Source: Phyllostachys edulis (lineage: Eukaryota > Streptophyta > Magnoliopsida > Poales > Poaceae). Taken from it: 64,000 nucleotides of DNA. The notes under the pieces were generated by a model that was not told the origin of the DNA, did no database searches, and saw only the letters and a program-made list of their open reading frames with translations. Positions 32,745-44,990 of the stretch are shown here, in pieces (position 1 is the stretch's first letter; every line of letters begins with the position of its first letter). The translations under genes and the position numbers were made by a program. Where the stretch lies: the NCBI GenBank assembly GCA_036346405.1, contig CM070562.1, forward strand, positions 100,240,784 to 100,304,783. The letters are read 5' to 3'.

Positions 32745-33960
32745 CCTGGCACCCTGACATATGATTGTTGGCACCGGTGTCCAGGTACCAAGCGTCGTCA
32801 TGGGCGTCCTCATCATGCCCTAGATGCACTCGCGGCAGACACCTCGCCGAGCACCATGTCGCTGCTCGCGCCACGAAACCTTGGTGAAGCGCACACCCAC
32901 GCCATGAGAAGCGAGGTTCGCTGCCCTCGACACGCGGTCGATTAACTTGCTCGACACACTTAGGCTTGCGGCAGTTCCTAGAGTAATGCTCGTACTTGTC
33001 GCAATTGTAGCACTAACCCTACGACATGTCACGACGCACACTGGACGAGCCATTGTCCTTGCTGCCGTGGCCGCCTTTGCCGCACCGTCGTGCCCGCCTT
33101 TGCCGCACCCACGGCCATGCGGCTTGCCGCGATAACGGTTATCACCGCCAGAAGAGCTGTCGCCTTGCTCCCTTTTCTTGGCGCGTGCGAGCCACTCCTC
33201 TTCAGTTAGGAGAAGACGCCCATTGGAGCCACTCGAGTCATCGCGCGCGTAGCACTGCTGCACTGATTGAAGCTGGCCGGTGAGCTCTTCGACCGACAGC
33301 GTGCTCAAGTCAAGCAGTGCCTCAATCGAGATTGCCACCTGTGTATACTTGGGTGACACAACACGAAAGAATTTCTTGACTACCTTTTCTTCTTCCAACG
33401 TGTTGTCTAGGGTTCGAAGATTGTTGACAAGCCACGTGATCCTTATGGAGAAGTCGTCCACCAACTCACCATCCTTAAATTTGATATCCTCGAACTCCTT
33501 ACGAAGCTTCTGTGCATTCGCCTCGCGACACGCTCGACGCCCATCCGTATCGTCTTCACGGCATCCCACGCCTGCTTGGCCGTGTCCTTCACCGCCAGCG
33601 TGGATAGCATGTCCGGCAACACCGCACGGAGAATGGCGGACATCGCCAGTCTGTCATCGTGGTAGTCGGCGTTGCCAAGTTCTATCGCCTCCCACAGGCC
33701 TTGTGCCTGCAGATTCACCCTCATTACGAGGGCCTAATCGATGTAGTTCGTCCGTGTTAGCGTGGGGTAAACCACCGATCTCGTCATCTCCCATACCACC
33801 TGCTACACTACACGCTCTTGGTCGCCGTTGCTGCCGGATCCAATCTCGCAATCGCTATTACCGCCGAGATTGATCATGCAAGTAGTGCTACTGTCACCTT
33901 GCACCCCATCTTGGGAAGGAGACATGGTAGGAGGGAGTGAACCATCGCGCGACATCTTCA
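32745..33960 (-). pseudogene. Copia-3 gag and protease start
   Basis: Starts near 33954 (MSRDGSLPPTMSPSQ). Gag of the UBN2 type follows with LQAQGLWEAIELGNADYHDD near 33710, then LRKEFEDIKFKDGELVDDF and ITWLVNNLRTLDNTLEEEKV near 33450. FRVVSPKYTQVAISIEALLDL follows (the family has P.ky..i...le). The zinc knuckle region near 33000 is damaged. The protease motif reads DAWYLDTGANNHMSG near 32780, with catalytic D-T-G. Frame shifts divide gag into at least three frames. Confidence 0.85.
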
Positions 33961-33978
33961 CAGGCAGGAGAGCACGAA

Positions 33979-33990
33979 GCTCTGATACTA
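33979..33990 (-). other. Primer-binding site of Copia-3
   Basis: The minus strand reads TAGTATCAGAGC, one mismatch from the initiator-Met primer site TGGTATCAGAGC, two bases inside the LTR end. Confidence 0.75.
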
Positions 33991-33992
33991 AA

Positions 33993-34396
33993 TGTTGGCC
34001 TCGCCGGTGTCTACTACTCACGCGATCCTCTGAAACTCGAACACAACAGAAGACGAACACACAGAGGCGAATTTTGGTGCTGTCAACTTCATAGCCTTTT
34101 CTAGTTTCTCTTTCTCTCCTTTTATTCTAATCAAGAGAGCCACACACGCACAGTTACATACAAGCAATTAAAAAACACACATGCACTATGACAATAAACT
34201 CCCACTAGTACTGCCACATACAAGGAACGGCAGGCATCAATGATGCTAATGCAAACAAAGAAAACTGAAACACTGGTCCGGTCAGGTCATGGTTGTCACG
34301 ATCAGTGCGGCATTACTAGCGAACGACTGCTAACTGATACTAACAAAAACGGAAAACAATAAACACAAGATAATCAGCACTGAGGAGTAATCAACA
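33993..34396 (-). repeat. Copia-3 5' LTR
   Basis: 404 bp with tips TGTTG and CAACA. Outside it lies GCCCC, one half of a possible target duplication; the other half is lost. Confidence 0.6.
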
Positions 34397-34556
34397 GCCC
34401 CGCTGTACGCCCCCCTCCAAATTGCGGCGAAAGGCGCTGCCTTTCTGTTCACTACACTCTACTCTGGGTGTTTTTGGCTTTCCTGATTTGTATGTATTGA
34501 CACGAACAAACCCATCCACCGATCACCTTTTCATCCTCGTGAGAGAGTGTGAGTCG

Positions 34557-35090
34557 ACTATGTGAAGGTTAATGTTGACAGAGAATTCAATTCCGGTTAC
34601 TCAGCTGCTTTGCAAGGCGCTGCAGGAGCGGTTACGGGGAATGAGGAAGGCATTTTCATTGCGGCAACGGCAAGGACAAAGTGGTATCCTCATGTTTCTG
34701 ATGCCCTGACGGCGGAGGCTTGGGCATGCCGCGATGGAGTTCAACTTGCGGCCGATTGGGATTTTACAAAGGTAATCTTGGAGACGGACTCTCAATATTT
34801 GGTAAATCTGTGGAGCAATAGGCATCAGCAACAGGCTGAAATTTTTCCTATTCTTTTGGAAACTCAGGAGCTTAGCAGGAACTTTGGTCGATTTCCAGCT
34901 TTGTTTCGCCCGCCGTGACATGGTTAAACCAAGCAGGTGTAAATCTATGGAGCAATAGGCATCAGCAACGGGCTCATTTCTGTGCAAAGCAGGCGTCGGA
35001 TGATAGGCGTGTACATGATTAAACCAAGTACCGGAATTTCTTTCTCAGTGTATTAACCGTGAACGTGAATGTAATTCTGTTGTTGATATA
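34557..35090 (+). pseudogene. LINE-type RNase H-like domain fragment (RVT_3)
   Basis: An open frame from about 34559 encodes VKVNVDREFNSGYSAALQGA, AEAWACRDGVQLA and VILETDSQYLVNLW, the usual Asp-Glu-Asp pattern of RNase H-like domains at the end of plant LINE ORF2 (RVT_3). Near 34905 the coding text FARRD breaks into an insertion that repeats an earlier part of the same domain, then AHFCAKQASDDRR resumes. It could also be a relic of a free-standing RNase H-like gene. Confidence 0.65.
34803..34978 (+). repeat. Dispersed 45-bp duplication within the RNase H fragment
   Basis: GTAAATCTGTGGAGCAATAG with CATCAGCAACAGGCT (34803-34838) recurs at about 34939-34978 with a few changes. The second copy interrupts the coding text. 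Confidence 0.75.
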
Positions 35091-35369
35091 ATATAAAGCT
35101 CCGGGTTCCATAAAAATAGAGTCGAGATGGGTTGGTGCACTGAACTACCCCAACCCAGCGACGTGGTCAGACTAAGGACAGGTGATGGTTGGTCGGTCCA
35201 GTTATGTTCCCACCGGCCACCGGCAAAGTGGCAAGTTGGGACACAAAAGGGAATTTGAAGTGCTATCACCGAGTATAATTGAAGTGCAATCACCACCGAG
35301 TACTTTAGTTTGTACGTGGAAAAACGGTGCAGAAGAATGGGCAGAATAACACTGCAGCGAAAGGAAGGT

Positions 35370-37053
35370 CAAGAGTGCAATATCAAGTTTAAAGATTAAT
35401 TTTCACAAGAGTAAGATTTTTTGTTTTGATACTGCCAAAGAGGTTGAAGTACAATATACTCAGTTATTTGGTTGTGAAGTTGGTGCCTTCCCATTTAGGT
35501 ACTTAGGCATTCCGATTCACTTCAAAAAATTAAGGAATTGTGATTGGAAATGGGTGGAGGATAGAGTTGAAAAGAAGCTTAGCAGTTGGAAAGGAAAAAA
35601 AATATGTTTGTTGGTGGACGGTTAGTACTTATTAACTCAGTGCTTTGCAGTCTACCAATGTTTATGCTATCTTTTTTGAGGTGCCTAGGGAGATGCTCAA
35701 AAGATTAGATTTTTATCACTCTCGTTTTTATTGGCAGATTGATAGTCATAAACAAAAGTATAGGTTTGCTAAATGGAGTTTAATGTGTCTACCTAAAGAG
35801 CAAGGTGGCCTAGGCATTTAGAACTTAGACATAAAAAACTAAAGTTTACTAGGAAAGTGGTTGTTTAAGTTACTTAATGAAGAAGGTGTATGGCAATCTT
35901 TGTTAAAAAGAAAATATCTGGGAGGGAAGTGTCTTTCGCAGATGGTAAATAAGCTTGGAACTTTCCACTTTTGGTCAGGGTTAATGAAAATCAAAGATCA
36001 ATTTTTCGTTTTGGTTCATTCCAGATTAAAAATGGAATGCAAACTAGGTTTTGGGAAGATCCTTAGCTAGGAGAAGCTTCACTGAAAAGACAATATCCAA
36101 GCCTTTATAATATGGTAAGGAGAAAGGATGATACAGTTGCAAATATTCTGAGAACGGCTCCTTTAAATATATCTTTTCGAAGACCTATTATTGGGCCTAA
36201 ATTACAGGAGTGGAATGAGTTAATTCTGAGAACTGCTAATTTACATTTGATCGATTAACAAGATATTTACAGGTGGAATCTGAATAAGTCTGGGCTTTTT
36301 TCAGTACAGTCTTTCTATATGGCACTAATTGGAAGTTCTCAAATCCCGAGTAGGAACTTTTTTTGGAAACTTAAAATTCCATTAAAAGTGAAAATATTCC
36401 TATGGTATCTCAAAAGAGTGGTAGTATTAACCAAAGATAATCTGCTCAAAAGAAATTGGAGGGGAAGCACAAAGTGTTGTTTCTGTATTAAAGAGGAAAC
36501 AATTTAACATCTTTTTATTGAATATCCTTTTGCGCGTATGGCATGGTGGGTCGTTCAATGTGCATTTAACTTATCTCCTCCTGTGAGTATAGCAAACATG
36601 TTTGGGAATTGGTTATCTGGTATTCCTAAGATTTTAAAGTCACAACTCATAGTAGGAGCTAATGCCTTATGTTGGTCTGTATGGCTATTTCGGAATGATG
36701 TTGTTTTTGACAAAAAGATTATCAATAATCCCTTGCAGGTTATCTTTTTGAGTGGACGCTGACTAAGAACTTAGGTATATTTGCAGAAACCAGCCCTGAA
36801 GGAGCCTATGTTAGCCGGGAGCGACAAGTTGGAGATAGTGGCAAAGCAAATTTTAAGCATTCCTGGGTGACGGTTTAGTCACAGGATTTGTAATGATTGA
36901 ATTTAAATTTTAGTCATTGCTTACTTGTAAGGCTTCAAGGCACTTTTACTAGATTTGGTTAGTTTCGTACTTTAAACTCTTTAATAAATTAGGTTGTGTA
37001 CATCCTAGATATAGAGATCGGGAGAAATTTTCTCTTCTATTATTAAAAAAAAG
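35370..37053 (+). mobile_element. LINE (L1-type) 3' remnant: end of RT and zf-RVT domain, poly-A end
   Basis: Coding text of a plant L1-type ORF2, broken by several shifts: FRYLGIPIHFKKLRN near 35500, VEKKLSSWKGKK near 35570, then VLCSLPMFMLSFFEVP, a typical LINE block. QGGLGI is near 35815 and NFFWKLKIPLKVKIFLWYL near 36360. CCFCIKEETI with HLF marks the zinc-binding zf-RVT. The region ends with an A-rich tail near 37046-37053. The 5' part is missing, as usual for LINEs. No target duplication was found. Confidence 0.8.
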
Positions 37054-39950
37054 CCAAAGGAATAGAACGATCGAGAAGACAACAAAAGGAAGGAAGAATA
37101 TGGAAAGCGAAGGAATAATAGGTCACATGAGATCTTTAGTGGCACACTGAAGCTGGGCAGCGACCAGCTGAGGATAGGTGGGCTTTGGGTCAACGTTCTG
37201 AAGATAAACTGTCAATCTCAGAAGCAATCGTGCTTCTTATTAGGCTTACGAGGCAAGTGCAACGCTAGCTAATACGACGCGGTGCTCAAATTCTATGAGA
37301 GAATCTGATTACGCCACTGCAGCCAAGAGCCCAAGAGAATTGCATATCCGACCAGCCATTGCAACAGAGAAAAAGAACTAAACAAGTGTAAAAAGGCCAG
37401 GTCTGAAAGGTGACCTTGACTTTGGACTTTGCTCATAAATATTTGAGCAGGCATTTTTTTTTGGACTCGGCTGGTGTACTATTTTCAGTCTGCTGTAGCT
37501 AAATCCGAAATGAAGGCAGGCAAAGAGCTGTGATTTCTCGTGGGGAGGAATTAACTCCGTTGCCCTTCACACGGAGAAAAAGCCTAAAATCAGCCAATAA
37601 ACGTAGAAACTTGTGAACCGTTGATTGCTCTATTGATCAACGGTTGAAATGTCTCCTCCTTATTGAGGGGAAGAAAAACCCTAGGTATTTCCTTGAACTG
37701 CTGCTGGAAGGAGAGTCTCAGGAGGAGAAAAGTATATGCACACAACAAAACAAGAGATAAGAGGGAAAAGAAGAAGAGGATCTCTATTCCATCTTGGGTG
37801 ATCCTACGCAGTCTTTATCAAGACGTCGATCGGAGTAGCAAATATGGTCGGATCTGCCTCTAATTTGGTTTGTGAGTCCCTGACTCGTCGCTCTTTGATT
37901 TGTACGGTTGGATTGAGGATTGGTTGAGAGAAGCACCTGATTTGAGAGGGGTTTTGTCAATTCGGGCAGCAGCAGATTTAGTACTGAATAGATTTGGTAG
38001 AAGTTTTGTTTGAGTGGTGAAACTTTGTCCGATTTGGCTAAAATTTGAAAAGTCTGTTAGGGACTCATGGATACACATTCCTACCAAGTTTTATGCGGTT
38101 TGGATCTGTGGTTTGTGAGGTATGAGCTGATAACCGAAGGGGACAGAAACTGTGTCTTCTCTGCTTGGCTGTTAGTGTACCTCCTGTTAATTGTGTATGG
38201 TTGTTGATGATGATATCAAGATTATATCTTGATGATGTTGTTGCGTCTGTTATGTACCTCTAGATATTCTAGAGAAGACTCCTTGCACCCATTGTTGATT
38301 ATAGTGGAAGATTTGGAAGTGGGCAAGCCTCGTGGTTTTTACTTCTCACATCGAGGAGGTTTTTCACGTAAATTGCTGTGTCACTTTGTGCATGTTTTTG
38401 TTGTTAATTTCGCTGCTTATTTGTTAGTTGAAACTATCCTCATTGGTTCACTACAAGTAGATGTGCTGAACTTTAGATAATTGCATTGTTTTCGAAGACC
38501 CTTCGAGCAGTCATCTAGTCGAGCAATGGATACAGGACCCCTCCGACCAGGTTACCCATCAAGCGATTCCTAGGATTCTAACGACCATAGGGATCGTTAG
38601 CTATGAGGTTTACGATCACATAAGCTATTCGACTTTTAATTAATATTTAGAAATTTAATCATTATACGTACGAAAAGATTGTTACCAGCCGTCCACGAAG
38701 ACCTCATCACACTACAGCACAACCGCACAAGAGGTTGAGCCCTGAATCCACACGCAAGCCCAAGTCCAACAGCTAGCTAGCTTCCCTGCTCCGTGCCCCT
38801 AATCTACGTTCCATGTCCAATTAATATATCCAATTTCATGCATTATGATCATGAGAAGCATAGCTCGTTCCGCTGTTTACACTAAACAGCAACTAATATT
38901 GTTCTTGCACGCGCTCATCAATCTTCTTAATAGAATCGACCATGGCCACAAGCCAACAACTGGCCTCCACTTTGGTCACAAATAACAAGCAATTTCTTGC
39001 CACGACTACAACTCTACAAGCAGGAAAGTCCGAGCCACGGCCTCGGCCATGGCGACGAGCAGTCGGCCTGATCCGCCATGTATAGAACGATACACGAGTA
39101 AACCGTGGGGAAGTGAGCCTTGGCCATCACAGGAGCTGAGATGATACGTTTTGCAGTGATTGGTCACAGCCAGACGCCTATCATGGATTAACTGGATGCG
39201 TTGGGTTAGGACTAGGCCCAAGGTGAATACCCCGGAGTGCTTGGGATTTTCAGCGGCTAAGCGAACGTTTTGCTTCAGCCCATCCTGATCAAAACGACTG
39301 GTGCGAACTTGCCCAAAACCAGTAAAAAAACTCATGCCGAACCAAAAGCAAACAGTTGAGCCAATGGGCTGTAGGGCTCCCGTCTCCAAAGTCCAAACCG
39401 AACGCACCTCCTACAAGGCTACAAGGCCCTCAGCGGTCAGCCCCTACTAACCTGAACCACCACTGCCACTGCCATTACAATTTTGCAGATGACTAAACAA
39501 ATAAACAAAACTTCCAATACAGTTGCTTCAGCAAATCAACTTATCAGAACTTCACCAATTAAATGTGGTACTTCCGCAGCCGCCATATGGAGTCGACGAG
39601 TCGTGATTTGTGACTAATGAAGGATTGTATGGTTGTAATCTCCATTTTAGTCGTTGGCATCATTGCATGCAGTACAATAGTACATCCTTGAACTCGTAGT
39701 CAAATTTCTGGATCTGAAACTGCAATCTGAACAGATCATCAAGAGCACACCTCAATTTCGTGTTTCTTGCTAAACTTATGTGTGGCCAATCTGTTGCTTT
39801 ACTGTCTCAGCACACGTTTCAGGTGCAAGCAATAGACACTTCATTTGAAAAATAAACTGAATTGTTCCACCCAGTATCAGTGCATAAATGTCCTAAAAGA
39901 AATATTGTTGTCTGAATGTGAATAAACAAAATTAGCCTCGTTATGTGACC
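37054..39950. other. Gene-poor stretch, nothing recognised
   Basis: About 2.9 kb with short open frames only. The 133-codon minus frame at 39006-39407 matches no family I know and has unremarkable composition. Text at 37640-37860 (GA-rich, AAACCCTAGG) could be an old LTR or 5'UTR. Confidence 0.3.
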
Positions 39951-40040
39951 AGTGACCTTCTCTTATAGCAAGTTCTCACTTCACTGTCAAGGCACAGTGA
40001 CCTTCTCTTAGAGCAAGTTCTCACTTCACTGTCAAGGCAC
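39951..40040. repeat. Perfect-unit tandem duplication, 45 bp
   Basis: AGTGACCTTCTCTTATAGCA...GTCAAGGCAC at 39951-39995 is repeated at 39996-40040 with one change seen (TATAGC/TAGAGC). Confidence 0.9.
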
Positions 40041-40082
40041 GCCGGAAGACAATGCAGTCGATGCTCGATCATTGTTTACTTT

Positions 40083-40305
40083 TCATTCATGGGAAAGCAG
40101 AGAAAACAGCAAAGAACTCGTAAACATCCCAGACTCTAGAGAGATCATTAGTTCAAGTGGAAAACTACAGAATTGCACATTCTCATGCTTGCTTTCGGAA
40201 CACGAAGCAAAAAAATTCTTGATGCAGGCTTGATCGATCTCGGTCTCCCTGTCGAGCAGAAAAATTTGACGCCTCACGGCCTCAGTGTACATCTCCCTGT
40301 TATGC
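40083..40305 (-). pseudogene. Orphan exon-like fragment
   Basis: On the minus strand an acceptor-like CTGCATAACAG (near 40306-40316) leads into EMYTEAVRRQIFLLDRETEI and DQACIKNFFASCSESKHENV with GC-ending codons typical of grass exons. The rest becomes AT-rich and non-coding. I do not recognise the protein. It may be an exon carried from elsewhere or chance. Confidence 0.25.
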
Positions 40306-40594
40306 AGCAAAAGCAGTAACGCTGTAACGTAGGTTGCAGCGTACGCTGGACTACTTGAATCTCATGAGTGTCCTAATAGTTTATTCTGGCTCTGGTGAAA
40401 GAACTAAGCGGTCAATCATGATTTTTTTAGGTACATTAGGTGTTGATACTTGATAGTAGTGATACTAGTTTTTAATTTGAAGTGGATGACTTCCATCATG
40501 AAATGCTAGCTCCTCGCCAGATGAATATGTATATCATATTTATGCTGCTACTACTTGCTACTGCAGAAGTCAAGTTACTTGGAGAAAATTTATA

Positions 40595-40851
40595 CTCTCT
40601 CCGGTCACAAATACATATCGCTTTTGGATATTGACATGATCACCAAAACGCAACTTTGATCATTAATTTCTACTGTAATATAATTATAACACCCATTAAA
40701 ATTATAATATTTTGAAAATACTTTTCGAGACAAATATATACATATGATTTTCATATATCCAATCTAAATATTTAAAAGATATCAATAGTCAAAGTTTTGA
40801 AAGTTTGACCACATATAACTCAAAACAACATGTATTTGTGACCAGGGGAAG
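40595..40851. mobile_element. Stowaway MITE, copy 1
   Basis: Begins CTCTCTCCGGTCACAAATAC and ends GTATTTGTGACCAGGGGAAG, with TA target duplications (40593-40594 and 40852-40853). 257 bp. CTCCCTCCG-type tips and TA duplication are the mark of Tc1/Mariner-type Stowaway elements. Confidence 0.85.
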
Positions 40852-41513
40852 TACTACTTAGTCAGGTAGTCAGGTAGGGAAAAGCAAACTACTTATTTAA
40901 AATTTAAATTCAGTAAAACAAATTCTGAACTGAAAAATCACTATTTTTTTTGTTACCAGACGCGGCTGTCCTTGAAATTTGGAATAGGTCGCGAGGATAA
41001 CAAGGACAGTTTCGCTAGACGTTAATTGCAATATTTTCCTACTGACCTCCGTGATTCTTACAGCAGATTATAATCTTGACTCTGTAAATACTCCTACCGA
41101 CCAACTAGTCATCGAGTCAAGTTGCCTAACCGTGTGGTCCTTGTAATGCAGAAATTTATACGGCTCTTGACGTCGGGCATGGAATTACAAATGACTCGCT
41201 TGCTTCAGTTCGGAGTAGCGAGTAGCGACCAGTACTCCAGTAGGTCAAATCTCGTGCTGGAAATTACAGAGATCCTAATTCCAATTTCCAAGCGCTGGAA
41301 ATGAACACCATGATCGTAGCCGTGCAATTTGAAAGCGAGGAAATGTCTCATCTCGTGCAATGGAATTGTATGAATCAATGCTAGCCACCTAACCCTCTAG
41401 CTTGGCACACTAACTTGCTAACCCCGTCTGTTGAGGTATTAAATCAACTTAAAAATTGTAGCAAACATTGTAGAGATAAATCCTCTCACTGAGGCAGCAG
41501 GGGTTAGCGATTA

Positions 41514-41770
41514 CTCCCTCCGGTCACAAATACATGTCATTTTGGATATAGACATGATTCTCGAAACGTAATTTTGACCACTAATTTATATTTGCAATAT
41601 AGTTATAACATCCAACAAAATTATAATATTATGGAAATACTTTCCGAGATAATCTACACATATAATTTTCATATATCCAATCTAAATATTTAGAATGACA
41701 TCGATAGCTAAAATTTTGAAAGTTTGACTACACGTATGACAAAATGACTTGTATTTGTGACGGCAGGGAC
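41514..41770. mobile_element. Stowaway MITE, copy 2 (same family)
   Basis: Begins CTCCCTCCGGTCACAAATAC and ends TTGTATTTGTGACGGCAGGG, flanked by TA (41512-41513 and 41771-41772). 257 bp, the same length as copy 1 and alignable along its whole length. Confidence 0.88.
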
Positions 41771-41910
41771 TAGCATAGAATAAATCCCCTACATGTAAAT
41801 TCTCTATGTAGAAAAACAAATTAAACTCTGGAATTCAGGGAATTTTACCTTTATCTGAAGTTCTGGACTTCTTTCAAGGAAACCGTTGCAATGTTTCACA
41901 TATCCTTGAC

Positions 41911-42058
41911 AAAATAACCTTTTTTTTAGCAGACTAACAATATATCTAGCAAGGAAAATGGAAGATTTTTTCCCAAGAATTAGGAAAATAACCTTTTTTT
42001 TAGCAGACTAGCAATATATCTAGCAAGGAAAATGGAAGATTTTTTCCCAAGAATTAGG
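41911..42058. repeat. Tandem duplication, 74 bp
   Basis: AAAATAACCTTTTTTTTAGC...CAAGAATTAGG occurs at 41911-41984 and 41985-42058 with one change seen (ACTAACAA/ACTAGCAA). Confidence 0.92.
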
Positions 42059-42750
42059 AAAATGAAGGTTAATTATTCTTCACTTGGAACGCAGGGAAAA
42101 AACAATATGGGGGCATTTTCTTGGAAATTTGCCAGGACTCTGACTTGAATAATAATAAAAATGAACACGAGACTCTGACCAACGAACAACATCCAACTTT
42201 TTGACCATTCAACCGAGTTGTCGAATAAAGCACATACGTTACATGATCATTGACCATATGCGTCCATTGGTATTCGAAGTCGGACAAGACGCTCGCAAGG
42301 TCTTGCATACAGCAACGCAAGCACACTTCATTTCTGAATTTTTTTTAATAAACTATATTGAATCATTTTACAAAAATAAATCACGACTTATTTTTTTTAC
42401 ATAAATAATCCTCCGTTGCCGGCCCACCAGACGACTAGACCCAATCGTGAGTTGGACCAGCGATTTGAGCCCAGCCGACCCACAATCACGGACATGTCGC
42501 GCGACCGAGACCTGTCGACACTCAGTCGCGCGACGAGCAGACGACGTTGAGCCATATTGCCAAGCCGTGTTTTCATCATGCGATTGGCAGTCCCCTCACA
42601 CCAGTCACGCCTCCGTCGAACGACTGACATGTGCCTGACACTAGTCGCGATAGCGTGGCGCGACTGAGGGCTAGTATAGCTGATTCCAATCTGAATCCAC
42701 TCGCGCAACAGAAAGAAGGGAAGGGAGGAGAGCGTCGGCGGCGGAGAAGA

Positions 42751-42815
42751 AGAGAGGGGAGGGGAGGGGAGGGGAGGAGAGGAGAAGAAGGGAGAGGAGA
42801 GGGGAGGGGAAGAGG
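42751..42815 (+). repeat. G-rich purine tract with G-quadruplex motif
   Basis: Consecutive GGGGA units (four or more G-runs at 42756-42775) inside a pure purine stretch of about 65 bases. It is just upstream of the MULE-3 coding region and may be promoter or 5'UTR. Confidence 0.8.
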
Positions 42816-43224
42816 AGGAGACTCTGCCCTTGTCTTGGCGCTCCTCTGTGTACTCGTCCTTTCGTGGTGAGTTCGTTTTGCTCATGTAATTTTTTGGTCA
42901 CTTCGATAAAACACATGTTAGGTTAGCAACAATAAACATCGCTTAGTGGTAGAATTAGGGTTTGTAGTTGTATATCGGCACTTTTAGGGTTAATGTCGCG
43001 TATTACAGTGTAGGATATTTATATATTTATTATAGCGTAAAAATAGTAGGGTGCCTCCATTAGTAGATCGATTATAGGAAGACCTAGACTGCTTGGGTTT
43101 AGATTTGCAAGACCTATGGATACCGGTTTTAAATTATTTATATTTTTTAATTTAATTGAACATTTGCAGTCATATTTTTATAATTTAATTGAAATAGAGC
43201 GTATTTTGATATGCGCGGTACGAT

Positions 43225-44990
43225 TTGGTTTTCATTAGACTCGACGTAGCATGCTTAATTAGCTTTCTTTCTAAATATGTTGAGCTGTGTGGCAGGTATG
43301 TTAGATCAACATTTTTTCAGTGTTTTACGGGCAGGGAGAAGTTTGTGAGGGGGGCCTGTGGGGTTGATTTGAATAATTTTCCGCAGACAACACTGTATCA
43401 TCCGAACCCAGATAATCTTAAAATCTGGGAGGTGTTGCATTGGTTGACATGCAGCTTCTCGCTAGACCCAACACTGTATGGTGTCACCTTTAAATGTTTG
43501 TGGAGCCGTTCGCCCGAAGTGGTCAGTTGGGTTGAGGCCCATGGAGTGAAAGAAGTCATGGCAGACTTTGTTAGAAGTGTGTAGGTGTTGTGGCTATGAA
43601 TGAGTGTTGGTGGTGCAGGCGTGTCCAAGTACACTTGGCAGTGTCCGTGAAGTGGGGGAGAGTAGTGCGGGTGTGCAGGTGGAAGTTGAGGATGGTAGGA
43701 TAGAGGATTGTGGTACAGATGTAGTTGTGGTGGCAGAGAGGCATGTCGATCCTAGTAGACAGGCAGACGAATGTGGAAGGACATTGAATTCATAGTGGAT
43801 GACTTAGAGCAGAAAGACCAGACAGCCAAGGCCGAAGAACAATCATTGGAAGAGGATGAGGATGACTGTTCGGATGATGATGATGTCCCCGATGCGTTGG
43901 TGCCTGATGCTTGGAATATACATGACCCAGTAGACATGGTTGTGAGTGATGGCCACGATTCTCGGTAGGAGTATGGACAGAATGTGGTACGTGTTATGCT
44001 ATGTTTTTAGATAAGCCAGCTCTGCAAGATGCGGTCAAATTGTGGGTGATGTTAATGAAGAGGTAGTTTAAGGTTATCAAATCAAACAAAGAGCAGTACA
44101 ATGTGAAGTGTGAGAAAAATGGTTGTCCTTGGCGTGTTCACGCCTACAAGCCGAAATACGAAATGCACAGGATCGTGTCGAAAGTGGAGGGCAAATCGTG
44201 TGTTCTGAGCAACGTACTGCTGAAGCACCGCAACCCCACTTCTTCTTTCATTGCAAATGTCATGTAAAGAGAGATTGTAGAGAAGAAGGACATGGAAACG
44301 CAACACATCATGATGTCCATTCAGCAGACGTACAAGTACAAGATCATCAATGCGGAGACGTGGGGGGCGAAGCAAAGGCAATGGAGAGAAGGTTCAACAC
44401 GTTTGAGTCGACCTACGACAATCTCCCTCGACTACTTGAGGTGCTAAGGGACAGAAACCCCCGAACATACATCGCTGTGAAGGATAAGATTTCGAGAAAA
44501 CCGAAGGGGCACATGGTAATGCAACAGTCTTTCCTTGCATTTGGTGTCTGGGTTGACACCTTCCGTCACTGCCGCCCGCTCATATGCGTGGATGGAACAT
44601 TCTTGACTGGGAAGTATAAGGGGCAGATCTTGACAACAATTGGCGTAGACGCCAATAATCATATTCTTCCCATGGCTGGTGCATTTGTGGAGAGTGAGAA
44701 CTTCGATAGTTGGTTGTGATTCTCTAGACACCTCAAGGTTGGGGTCGTTGGTGAACGCCCAGACGTTCGCATAATACATGACTGACATGTTGGGTTGATT
44801 AAGGCCATCAAAAAGCTGCAAGAAGATCCAGACGAGCGGGGAAGACAAGGGAAAGACATCGATAGTCCCTGATGCCCCTATTGCACCGAAGATTATTCTG
44901 GACGGGGGCCAGACTCGAAAAAGACCTTTGGGCCGAGTAAGGGGGAGGAAGATGTATGTCTGCAAGCCTGACTTGATTTCCATCCGCCAA
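43225..44990 (+). pseudogene. MULE-3 transposase remnant
   Basis: An N-terminal region (43300-43584: YHPNPDNLKIWEVLHWLTCS) is followed by an acidic linker near 43790-43960. The MuDR DNA-binding region near 44040-44250 spans two frames (CEKNGCPWRVHAYKPKYE, then LLKHRNPTSSFIANVM). The transposase core near 44580-44720 reads RPLICVDGTFLTGKYKGQIL and DANNHILPMAGAFVESENFD. A TGA stop replaces the Trp after DSWL. The next part (VGVVGERPDVRIIHD) holds the second catalytic block, but the rest and the SWIM finger are missing. It makes no enzyme. Its deletion form suggests a non-autonomous derivative. Confidence 0.82.

Larger units (their letters stand above)
32734..34396 (-). mobile_element. Copia-3: 5' half of a Copia element
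   Basis: Read on the minus strand: LTR (34396-33993), primer-binding site, gag, protease, then a stop where CACTA-C is inserted. Integrase, RT and the 3' LTR are absent from the window. Loss of the left half of CACTA-C and of the rest of Copia-3 together suggests one deletion that removed both. Confidence 0.8.

Noticed and set aside
42631..42870. Arg/Glu/Gly-rich frame in MULE-3
   Set aside because: Caused by the purine-only tract; the opposite strand is also open (Ser/Pro/Leu-rich).
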